Below are positions 1 through 9,409 of a stretch of DNA of 48,749 bases, piece by piece. This DNA comes from Seison nebaliae (lineage: Eukaryota; Rotifera; Pararotatoria; Seisonacea; Seisonidae). Below the pieces are notes generated by a model that was not told where the DNA came from, ran no database searches, and worked only from the letters and a program-made list of their open reading frames with translations. The translations under genes were made by a program, and so were the position numbers. Where the stretch lies: NCBI GenBank assembly GCA_023231475.1, contig JALJEE010002665.1, positions 1-48,749 on the forward strand, given 5' to 3'. Every line of letters starts with the position of its first letter. Within the stretch, counting starts at the first letter, position 1.

Positions 1-831
1 TGTATTTTAGAAATAGTTAAATAGATTAATATTAATTGAAAGTTAAGCCTTGTAAAATGTAATTAAAATTGAAGATTTATTATTGAAATAATGAAAAAGA
101 AGTTTACTTCCTTCAAAGACAAATAACGTCTAACGAAAGAAACAGTAAATTGCCTTCTCCATTTCTCATATAAAATATATTAAAAGTCTATTTTAATTTT
201 TTGTTAGTTTAAATTTGAAAATTTTACTGTTCTTTGGGAAAATGAAAAATTTTCTCCTCCATTAAAATCAGAAATATTATTTCTCTGAAAATGACTCAGA
301 TATCAAAACTAAAAAAGAACTGTTCTAATTATCAGACTAGAAGTTATATGTATTTCGTAAAATAATATTAAGCAGGAACAGGTTAGGAAGAATATAATTA
401 TGATACTATGTTATTAATAAAGTAGACAAAACAGTTTCGAATTACGACAATAATTATACGTATTTTCTGAGAGGAAAAAGAAGGAAATTAAAAATTTTAT
501 CAACTCACGTTTTCAGTTCAACAAAAAAACACGTTTAAAAAATAAAGTAAAATTATTGTAAAGTTGCATGAAAAATAAGTAGAACAAATCCCATTTTTTT
601 TATATTTCTTAACATTCGATTAAATTGGAAGACTTAATTTTCATTTTCCATTATATAGCTATTAATTTGAAGTTGGTAAGTTTGAATTAATTCTTTCATT
701 CCAACTCGTTTGAATAGAAGAGGAAGTAATTGAGAAATGTAAACTTAAAATTTGTTTGTTGTGCAATTTTGGAATGTCGCAAAGGCGAATTGTTGAGAAA
801 GCATTTGAACAATTGTTGAAGAAAGTGGAAG
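1..831. other. Intergenic, AT-rich
   Basis: No convincing gene is seen. The only item of note is an ATG at 774 that opens a short lysine/glutamate-rich frame reading MSQRRIVEKAFEQLLKKVED. It could be an alternative first exon of the next gene: a donor GT at 838 and an acceptor AG at 930-931 would join it in frame to residue 35 of the 439-aa protein. The donor (GTGGGA) is poor, so this is only a possibility. Confidence 0.5.
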
Positions 832-2151
832 ATGAATGTGGGACATCGTTCACTTGATTTACTAAAATTTCATAAACTACTTCATAATGTGGTTCCGATT
901 GATGAATATGATTGTACATCATATCGATCAGTGAACATGGGATATTTCGATGAGAATATCTGTCGAGCTGTCGTCCCGATTATTGGAAAAAACATGCAAT
1001 ATGAGATGATATTAATACCGATAAATTATGAGGAGAAATCTTTTGGATTCATAGAAGAGAATAAAGAATTCTTTTTCTCCTCAATTTTCATCGATTCGGG
1101 TAAATCTCTCTTGTCATTACAAGATGAATTGATGAAAGATTGTGGAATTGAGAATGGTCATTTAAAAATGATCGGAATTAATGAAGTTACTCCTCAATTC
1201 TTTCAATTTCTCTTCGTTCATTATTCGAATCAATTCCAAAATAATTATCAATATCAACCACTGCTAACTAATTTACCGGTTTCTCATAAAATATTCCGTT
1301 CGAATCATTCAACAATATTACAATTGATGATGGAACAATATTCAAAAAAATTTAAAGATAATTTAAATTGTGAAAATGTTGAGAAGAATTTCATTCCTAT
1401 TCAACATAATCATTCGACGATTCGACTCATCTGTTATCGGCAAGATGAAGTGAATGGCTCAATTTCTTTTTTGAATTATATGAATTCGATTCCGATTATT
1501 CCCGTCCTCCCAAATCGTTCGATCTGGTTGACGATTCTCATATTTCTGCTTTATAAAAATATCATAAAAATTCATCAAGTTAACGATAATACGGAAAGGT
1601 CAGATATGAATTCAACTTATGAGAAATTGTTAGGAGAAGTTGTGAAAATTCGAGGAATTCATCGAATTGAAATGAATCCGACGATGAAACATCAACATGA
1701 CGGTTTCCGAATAACGTTAATCGTCGAATTGGTCAATCCATCAGAGAACGTATCGAATGATAATAAACGTCGACGAATATTGTTCGACCGAATTCATCTT
1801 GATCAATTACCGAATAATGGAGAACTTCATTGGATTCGAACGGATTTGAAAACAAATTTGACAGGTCATATCGAACCGCCAAACGTCACTCCCATCGTCA
1901 GTCGAACATCGAGAAATTCTTTCCTTTTAAGAAGAATGACAAATGACTTTACTGTTAATCCAATTGAACTCAAAAAAAAAGTAACAACCGATCTTTTTGA
2001 GATCGATGCTGATGTTTATGGTAATGGATCTGATAGTCTAATTGGATCAGGAAAAGACACTGATGAGAATGATGAGAAAGATGTTGAGTCATTCTTAAAT
2101 CTGCTAAAGAATTCTTCATCGTTTCAAGCTAATCTTATTTTCTATTCATAA
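832..2151 (+). CDS. Unknown 439-aa protein, possibly Mediator subunit 1-like
   Basis: One open frame of 439 aa without a signal peptide. I do not recognise it securely. Several segments fall in the same order as the middle domain of Mediator MED1 as I recall it: a stretch ending in IPIIPVLPN, a preceding HSTILQLMMEQY..FIPIQHNHSTIRL block similar in layout to the MED1 block around LYELITQFELSK..IPLNHNMRF, and near the C-terminus FLNLLKNSSSF. That last motif resembles the LxxLL nuclear-receptor box region of MED1 (LMNLLKDN), but with Phe in the first position. MED1 bridges activators and RNA polymerase II in the nucleus, and vertebrate MED1 is far longer (about 1,580 aa). The C-terminal 50 residues are acidic and serine-rich. 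The start at 832 is the first ATG after an in-frame stop, but an upstream exon starting at 774 is possible. The ORF is certainly coding-like; the MED1 name is a weak hypothesis. Confidence 0.6.
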   Translation: MNVGHRSLDLLKFHKLLHNVVPIDEYDCTSYRSVNMGYFDENICRAVVPIIGKNMQYEMILIPINYEEKSFGFIEENKEFFFSSIFIDSGKSLLSLQDELMKDCGIENGHLKMIGINEVTPQFFQFLFVHYSNQFQNNYQYQPLLTNLPVSHKIFRSNHSTILQLMMEQYSKKFKDNLNCENVEKNFIPIQHNHSTIRLICYRQDEVNGSISFLNYMNSIPIIPVLPNRSIWLTILIFLLYKNIIKIHQVNDNTERSDMNSTYEKLLGEVVKIRGIHRIEMNPTMKHQHDGFRITLIVELVNPSENVSNDNKRRRILFDRIHLDQLPNNGELHWIRTDLKTNLTGHIEPPNVTPIVSRTSRNSFLLRRMTNDFTVNPIELKKKVTTDLFEIDADVYGNGSDSLIGSGKDTDENDEKDVESFLNLLKNSSSFQANLIFYS

Positions 2152-2649
2152 AAATTCTATAATTAGATTTCATTATCCAAAATTTTAACTTTCTTATTCA
2201 CATTTTAAATTATCCCAATTTCACCTTAACATAAGTTCAATAGTCTTATTTTATTTTTTACACATTTTAACATTTTCTCTTTAAATCTAAAAAAATTCTA
2301 CAAATTTTCATAAAATTCATATTTTTTTCATAATCGATTCAAATTCATCTTTGTGATGACAACTTTGATTGTTAATTGTGTTCGAAAAATTTAATGAGAC
2401 TTCGGAAATTTTATTAGGAAAGATTAATATACATTTCCATTGTTGACGTTTTTGTGGAAATTGTTTTTTATTTCAAAGTTTTTTGAAATAGTTCGTGAAT
2501 TTCATTCGTTTCTTATCCTTAATCATCGTGGTGATTTGTGAGTAATAAATTCTCGTGAAATATTTTCGGACAATAATGAAGTTTTCAGACGACAAAGTAT
2601 TCCAACGATTGGATTTAATTGTAATAATATTTTATTTTCTTTCTTTTTT
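2152..2649. other. Convergent 3' intergenic
   Basis: AT-rich tail-to-tail spacer between the 439-aa gene (+) and the glycosyltransferase gene (-). Besides a poly(A) signal for the minus-strand gene near 2631, nothing is seen. Confidence 0.5.
2631..2636 (-). promoter_or_regulatory. Poly(A) signal AATAAA for the glycosyltransferase gene
   Basis: TTTATT on the plus strand reads AATAAA on the minus strand, about 14 nt downstream of the stop at 2650. The spacing is short but usual for compact genomes. Confidence 0.45.
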
Positions 2650-4656
2650 TCACAAATAAAAATAATAAATTAACATTAAACAAATCATAGAGATGACGAA
2701 AGTAATCAGAATGAAATGATGTTTCTTTATACTTTCCGTCAACTTCGTTCGTTCTCTATCGAATAAGTCGGAAAAGAATTGATCAATTCGTGTTAACATA
2801 TTTAATTTTTTATTATTTTGATGCATGTTCATTGGAATGTTGTTATTGGTGTTATTGTTGAGATTGTTGTACATTTCGTTCTTTCTTCGTCTCATCAACC
2901 AATAAATTCGGAAGAGTTGAGCTAATAAACATTTTATTAGACGATATGGTAATATGATGAGAATGAGTAGTAGAGAAAGAAGTGATCGGAGATATCTTGA
3001 GATGTTTTGAGATTCTCGATTTTTCTCTTGTGTAGGAGAACGGGCGGTAGCTGATGGAATGACAATGCACAATAAGAGGAATAACAAGAAAATGAATGAG
3101 ATAATTCTGGTTAATAAGCTAGCGATATTCCGTCGAAATTTCAAATGTCGATTCCATTCAATCAGGAACGAATAGAGAAATGTTATTTGTTTACTTGCTG
3201 CTTCCCATGTATATTGACTGGGAACATGATTTATGGTGGAGCGAATTCTTTTTCGATTTTTCACCGTCGTCAAAATAGCTGTGACTGCTCCTTCAATATC
3301 GTTCGATTGCCACAAATAACCACTTTCTCCAGGAACAAAATATTCCTTGATTTGTGGACCATCTACAGATGCAATTGGTAATGCTGATGCCATCGCTTCC
3401 AAATACACTTGTCCGAATGTCTCCGTTTCACTGGCGTAGACGAAGACGTCAGCGGATGAATAAGCTTCATATAATTCTTTACCGTGAAGAAATCCAATAA
3501 ATTTCGTTCGTTCATTATCGAATAACGGTTCTAATTTACTTTTGTATGGTCCATCGCCAATTATCGATAAATGGTAATTGGATGGAAGTAATGGCATGAG
3601 TTTGGCGAGAAATTCAAAATTCTTCTCTGGTGATAATCTTCCTACGCTCAGAAGTAAAATATTCTCATCTTTTTTCTCATCATTCTTCTTATCTCTAACC
3701 GAACTATCCATCAATCGTTCTTTCATCGCTTTGTTTGACAAGTTGGGACGGAAACTCTGAGTATTGACACCTGTCTTCCATACCCCAACACGACCACCAT
3801 CAATAATGATACGATCAAATAAATGTTTATTCGATCCGTTGACGTCAAGTGGCTCATCGAAATTTTGTTGAATTGTTACTCGTTCACCGAATAGATACAT
3901 TAACTCGTCATAGAATTCCGACGGTTCACGTGCTCCAAAATCCGATAATTTATTAAGAATCATTTCTGATTGTAATTCATGATCTTCAATCGTCTCATCT
4001 TCTTCGTTCAAACGAATTTCATAATTAGTCATCTTATCCAACTTTTGTCGTTTCGATGTAATTCGTTCCATTAATTTATCTATATCCGTTTTATCGAATA
4101 ATAAGGAAGTGCAACCAGTGGATTCGAGTTGATCAGCGAAATTTCTTGAAACGGTCAAATTCACATTGGCCAATTGGAGGAAATGTGCACGTAATTTTCG
4201 ATAAAGGAATAGAATGAGATTCGATAATATTTTCGTTGGTATAAATGAGGGAATGTAAGTGTCAAGTGAAGTGTGATGAGACCAGATGATGGGAATGTTG
4301 AGATAATAACCGAAAATTGCGGTTAAAATCGCTCCAGGAGTATGCTCCACCACATGAATACAATCTGGTCCGAAATCTTTGATGATGCTTAATAACTTCC
4401 ATTGTGGAATGATGAAAGGAAGCATACAATCAATTCGATCTTCAAATTCAATCGATTTCACTATCGATAAAGTGACATGAGTCAATTGTTCATTAACAAT
4501 ATAATCGTTGGCATCACGACATCCGGTAACGATATGGATATCATAAAGATGGGGATCCATATGACGAATAATCTCTTTGAATCGACGACATATTCCACTG
4601 GTGTATGGATGGAAGCTTTCGGTGAATATTAACAAACGATATTTCTTCTCAAACAT
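2650..4656 (-). CDS. SQD2-type family-4 glycosyltransferase with C-terminal membrane segments
   Basis: Intronless 668-aa protein. The N-terminal half has the GT-B acceptor fold pattern (LLIFTESFHPYTSGI near residue 8, then DCIHVVEHTPGA and IIWSHHTSLDTYIP). The C-terminal half has family GT4 donor-site motifs: WKTGVNTQSFRP, SVGRLSPEKN, IIGDGPYKSKLE, AYSSADVFVYASETETFG and the E-x7-E signature ETFGQVYLEAM. Layout and wording closely match plant and bacterial SQD2, which moves sulfoquinovose from UDP-sulfoquinovose to diacylglycerol. The actual sugar and acceptor in an animal cannot be told from sequence. An acidic, poorly conserved insert of about 90 residues (roughly 185-275) separates the two halves. 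After the catalytic region come about 140 residues with hydrophobic, probably membrane-spanning segments (FIFLLFLLLCIVIP, LLSLLLILIILP, a final ITFVISMICLMLIYYFYL), so it is likely anchored in a membrane. These segments are not part of plant SQD2. The start is the first ATG and opens directly into the Rossmann strand. Confidence 0.85.
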   Translation of the reverse strand: MFEKKYRLLIFTESFHPYTSGICRRFKEIIRHMDPHLYDIHIVTGCRDANDYIVNEQLTHVTLSIVKSIEFEDRIDCMLPFIIPQWKLLSIIKDFGPDCIHVVEHTPGAILTAIFGYYLNIPIIWSHHTSLDTYIPSFIPTKILSNLILFLYRKLRAHFLQLANVNLTVSRNFADQLESTGCTSLLFDKTDIDKLMERITSKRQKLDKMTNYEIRLNEEDETIEDHELQSEMILNKLSDFGAREPSEFYDELMYLFGERVTIQQNFDEPLDVNGSNKHLFDRIIIDGGRVGVWKTGVNTQSFRPNLSNKAMKERLMDSSVRDKKNDEKKDENILLLSVGRLSPEKNFEFLAKLMPLLPSNYHLSIIGDGPYKSKLEPLFDNERTKFIGFLHGKELYEAYSSADVFVYASETETFGQVYLEAMASALPIASVDGPQIKEYFVPGESGYLWQSNDIEGAVTAILTTVKNRKRIRSTINHVPSQYTWEAASKQITFLYSFLIEWNRHLKFRRNIASLLTRIISFIFLLFLLLCIVIPSATARSPTQEKNRESQNISRYLRSLLSLLLILIILPYRLIKCLLAQLFRIYWLMRRRKNEMYNNLNNNTNNNIPMNMHQNNKKLNMLTRIDQFFSDLFDRERTKLTESIKKHHFILITFVISMICLMLIYYFYL

Positions 4657-5477
4657 TTACATTACACTTCGGTCCAATTCATAATAAGATTCCATGAAAC
4701 AACTAATTCTTCTGGTTACTTCCTTCACACTCTGTAAAAAAATTAACGAAACAAAATTCTTCTCCTAATAAAACTGCGAATGTTCATAAAATTCAATTAT
4801 AAACCAAATCAAATCCAAATCAGATTTTCTCATTATCATTTCTCCGTCTTATATTTGACGACAGCACTCGCTCTTTCACTACAAACAAAAAAAGCCTTTA
4901 AACTTATCATTCTTCAACTCTCAGAAATCTTATTCCACATCGAATTTGATATGGGAAGAAAATTAATGAAAATTTCTTATGTATAACGTTTCTAAATTAG
5001 TTTGATTTTTGTTTCTATTATTGCCTCTATAAAGAAACCTGAATAGAATGCCTTGGAAGAAATAATCGAAGGAAACTTAATATATTTTAAACGGAAATGT
5101 TCCCATTTGGCCTTAATCGATTCGAATAACAACGTACGTCAGTTAAACGACCTTTCCCTCTTGAAATGATTTATAACAAAAATCTTGTTAATATATAGGA
5201 TGGTAGAATAATATATTAATAGCACAATAATTCATTGAATCGACATAAATGATGATGATGATTGAATAATTATTAATCAGAGTACATTACGAGGAAATAT
5301 TCGTTTGATAAGAAAATGGCGTCGTTCTAAAAATAGTCCTTACTCGCTCTATTGATCAATTGTTTGATAAATATTTGTTCATATGAATTTAATTCAATCT
5401 GACTATGAAAGAATTGTTGGGAAGATGATGACAATTAAAATTGTCCAATAATCAACATAAAGAACGCCAGCTGCCAG

Positions 5478-5489
5478 TGACGTAAGTCA
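5478..5489. promoter_or_regulatory. CRE/AP-1-like palindromic element TGACGTAAGTCA
   Basis: TGAC and GTCA form an inverted repeat around GTAA. The left part, TGACGTAA, matches the consensus bound by CREB/ATF and C/EBP-ATF bZIP dimers. It sits in a locally GC-richer patch about 0.8 kb upstream of the glycosyltransferase start (minus strand). A 12-nt match can arise by chance, so this is only a candidate enhancer or promoter element. Confidence 0.25.
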
Positions 5490-6559
5490 GGCTGTTTTCC
5501 TTGAGAAGAATATTCTTTTCTGTAATCGAAAGAGAAGGAGAATTATTATTAATGAGAAAGAGAATTTCTTTATTCTAAATATCCTCCTCTACACCATTCG
5601 TACAATCGAGGAATTTCTCCTCTATTCTAAATGACTTCCACTTCTAATTTTTTTCCGAATTAATTCGATCACGAAGCGAATTGTATCTGTGAAGTATTAT
5701 TTGGGTAAGAAAGACTATTGATATTCACACGTTCTAATATTCTATAAAATTCTTTCATTACACATTTTACTTCATTTTCGGATCGTATTGCTATTATGCA
5801 ACTATTTCTTGTTTTCCATTATCGATTTGGCACCGATTCTAATCATGATTCGATTCCATATCATTACCAATTCATCTTTCAACATTATCTCCCTAATTTC
5901 TTCATTACCATGGCAACATATTAGGCAAATGTTTCCCATCTGCGAATAATCTAATTTTTATTCTAAATTATCAATTAAACTTACATCAGCAATTAATCAT
6001 TTCATAGTGAATATAACGAATACTATTGAAACTATGAATTTCTACTTACAGAATTCTTCATTATTATCTTAATTCTTAATTATGAATATAATTTCCTGTC
6101 ATTCTACCACATGTTCTAGTTATGCAACATATGTTTGTTTAGTAAATTTCTGAGTATAATTCATTTGGAAGTGGTTTGGAATTTTTACTAGAAAAATGAA
6201 TGAAATTTTTTGAGTGTTATACTGCAGTATAGAAATCAAACAGTTTGTGAATGTGTAAATTTAACAATCAATAAACAATTTGTTTTCCATTAATGGAAAA
6301 ACAGAAAGTCGATTCTTTAAGGAATTACCTTAAAAAAATTAAGGTAAGCGATTTGTGGGGAATAAATAATGAGAAATTAATTGCGAAGAAAACTTCTTCT
6401 GACCAGGAAACAATTTCAATTCCAACTTTTATTAATGACACATTTGTTGGGAAAAAGAATTTTGCGTTGATAAGGAAACTGCAATTGTTTCTTCTTTCCA
6501 CAACTTAATCACCTTATACTACCCATGAACACACGCTAATCATAAAATAGTTGTGATAT

Positions 6560-6931
6560 GAAAGAAATTTTATAATAAATTTAAGACAATGAAAGAATTG
6601 ATGTTGATCGGTGTACCAATTATTTCTAATGGAAAAGGTTAGAAGAAACTTTATAACAATCAAACATCAGATATTGGATTATTCTCATGAAAATGAGAAA
6701 GTTAAAATTTTACAAAAAAAGAGATATTCCATCTACTGACCTGTTAGTATTATCATCATATGATGAACTATCATCAGGTTCCTCTGTACATAAATGAATA
6801 CGACAAGAATTTTTCTCAACATTTTTTTTTGATTTCTCTAAAAAAAATAATAGTTTTAAAATATTTCTATCATTATTCCATAAATCATCTTCGAATATAA
6901 AACAAACAAATTTCTCTGGTACATTTATCAT
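6560..6931 (-). CDS. Possible small spliced gene, unknown
   Basis: An ATG at 6931 opens about 67 codons (MINVPEKFVCFIFEDDLW...). They end at a good donor, ACAG|GTCAGT, near 6740. An acceptor CCATTAG near 6625 would continue the frame into about 35 more codons (NNWYTDQHQFFHCLKF). There is an acidic/Ser stretch (EEPDDSSSYDDN) before the donor. No family is recognised, and no start context or expression evidence exists. It could equally be chance, since AT-rich spacer often gives such frames. Confidence 0.2.
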
Positions 6932-7956
6932 TAAAATGGAGAATTTATTTCAAATTATATTTATGATAATAGAGTGTGAATTTTTCATGTTCGATATTAG
7001 TCAACTAAATTTATCTAATAATATATGCATAATATAATTAAATTACGTATAATGTCGATGATATGATGAAGAATTAATGTTTGTCATTTTATTTACTTTG
7101 TAAACTTTAATTAAATATTTCAAGGGATGGTGTTATGCTTAAAATAATCAATCAATTTTGTATAAACTTTCAGTTTTCTTTCATTCTTTCCGAAAATATT
7201 TAAGTGTCTGTTTGGGGAGGTGAAAATCTGGGATAATCTATTCAATGTCATTTCATTATTCTTCTGTCTTCTTTATTTTGTTAAACTATAAACTTTGTTA
7301 AACAATAAACTCCTTCAAAAATGTTCACGTTCCTGAAAAGTTTTTCTTTCGATAGTAATTCGGTAATAATTTTTTTGTAAAATAACATTCTCCCTTTCTT
7401 CCAACCCTTTAACACATTTCTTCCACACAATTTCGTGCTTATGTTGCACATTCTTGTTTGGTGAAATGATTGAAAGAATAAACTTAAACATCCCGTAAGT
7501 ATAATGAATAATTTGTAAAGGATTTTAAGAAATTTTTGAAATAGTAAATTTGTAATTTTTTTGTAATTTCTAAAAAAGTTTTAGTGGAACATTTTGTTAT
7601 TATTGAGTGAAAGCAATTTTTCTAAAATTTATCTAAATAAATTTTGTAAATAAATATGAATTTTAAGGTGAAAAATTTTGGGATAAAAAGTGAAAAATTT
7701 GGACAGATTTTTATGTAGTTGCTAACTAGAATGATATGATATATATTAGGTGAATGTTATCAAAATGAAGATTGTGTATGGGTAACGACGGAATTAATCG
7801 TCAAATTGATGAATGAGGAAAACCGAGATTGTTTGATCGACAGAGAACTGAAATTAATTTGACCCATTTGTTACTCGACGAATTGTTGTGAATGGCAAAT
7901 GTGTCATGTTTGGATGGATTAGATAATGAATGAATCTAAAAAAGAATTAATTATTG

Positions 7957-9373
7957 TTAAAGATGAATTTGAATTAAAACTTGAAATAATCCTAATGAGC
8001 TTGAGATTATTGAAGTTTTATTAATAAAATCGTTTTTGCTCAATGGTAAATCGAACAAGGATTTATCATCAATTTCAAATTTCTGTTGTTTCTCTTGACA
8101 ATAACGACGTGCTGATAATGTGGAATCTAATCGAATAATTTTATTATTATCATTCATTTGATGTAGTTCGAAGTCTTTTTGAATAATAGACTTAATATTA
8201 TTTTCGAGTTGTGCTCGTTTCACTCGACGTTTTCTCCCGTTCATTCCAAACGGATTCGTATCTTCATTCGATTTCTTATCAATCTGATTGATATGGAGAC
8301 TCGTTAGATATTGGATCTTTCTTATCATATTTTGAGAAGATTTACTGGTAAGTAGATGGAATTGAATTGAATCGTTGGAGAGGAAAAATAATGGTAAAAT
8401 TTGTTTAATGTTCGTCTGGTCGATGGATGGAATGTAATAAATTTTCTGAAGGATTGAGAATGCCAATAATTTCGAATATTTTGTTATGTACACAATGATG
8501 GGATATGGATAATCGATACCGATTGTGGAATGACAATCGAATCGAATAAATTTATTCAGTGAATTATATAAATCTTCAGGAATCTCTTTGGAGAGAATAT
8601 CGAGAAATGATAATTTGCATTGAGGAAATTTCGATAAGTCGAAATGAACACCATATTCATTCAGATCACCATCGACAGTTTGAATAACACTGTTTTTGAC
8701 GACGTAACCTTTCTGGAGACTTCTCCTAATCGATTCTTCGTCATCATTAGAGAGAATACTCGTCATATAATTTTTGGAGGAACTAATCGAATTTAATGCT
8801 TGTACATGTGTTCGTAACATGGATGATGATTCATTATAATCTTTATATCTCGATGAATCATTAAGAGAAGATGGTGGAAAGCTGATTAATGAATGTCCCG
8901 AATCCTGCAACGACGATGTTGAATGAACAGCGAGATTTGTATGAGAATTAGGTGAAACGAACAATTCTCTAAATTTTGTCATTATAGTTGAACGATGTTT
9001 ATTATTATTATTATTATTATTGTTGTTGTTAGTGGTGGTAGTGGTGGTATTGGTGACGGTATTTGATTTGACGATGAAATTTGAGGAATGACTTGTTGAA
9101 TGTGATCGATTGTGGTCGTTAGTGGAGGAGAGTGTTGATACTGTGGAATTTCTGTGTAATTCATCATTGGATGTTGGAGGATTGTGAAATAGATTGAATA
9201 AATTTGATCGTTGTGGTTGTTTTGATGGTGAGTCGATGGAATTAATTTCATTCTTCTTCTCGTCATAAATGAAAATCAATCTGTTATTCTCATTGATTGT
9301 CAATGAATGATTAATTAATTCTCTTTCTAATCGATGTATCATTTGATCTATTTCCAAAGACGACGACGATGAC

Positions 9374-9409
<36 letters not shown>

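Larger units (their letters stand above)
4657..7956. other. 3.3-kb largely non-coding region
   Basis: AT-rich sequence with weak, short ORFs. Two places carry splice-like signals: plus-strand 6293 (17 codons from ATG, then a good donor GTAAGC near 6344) and minus-strand 6931-6730 (listed separately). A GC-richer patch around 5465-5495 contains TGACGTAAGTCA. Nothing else is recognised: no RNA gene and no transposon ends. Confidence 0.4.

Noticed and set aside
8982-9266. 94-codon frame on the minus strand inside the SAM-domain gene
   Set aside because: It is a frame-shifted reading of the same repeats (His/Ile/Pro runs from the Asn/Thr triplets) and has no independent support.
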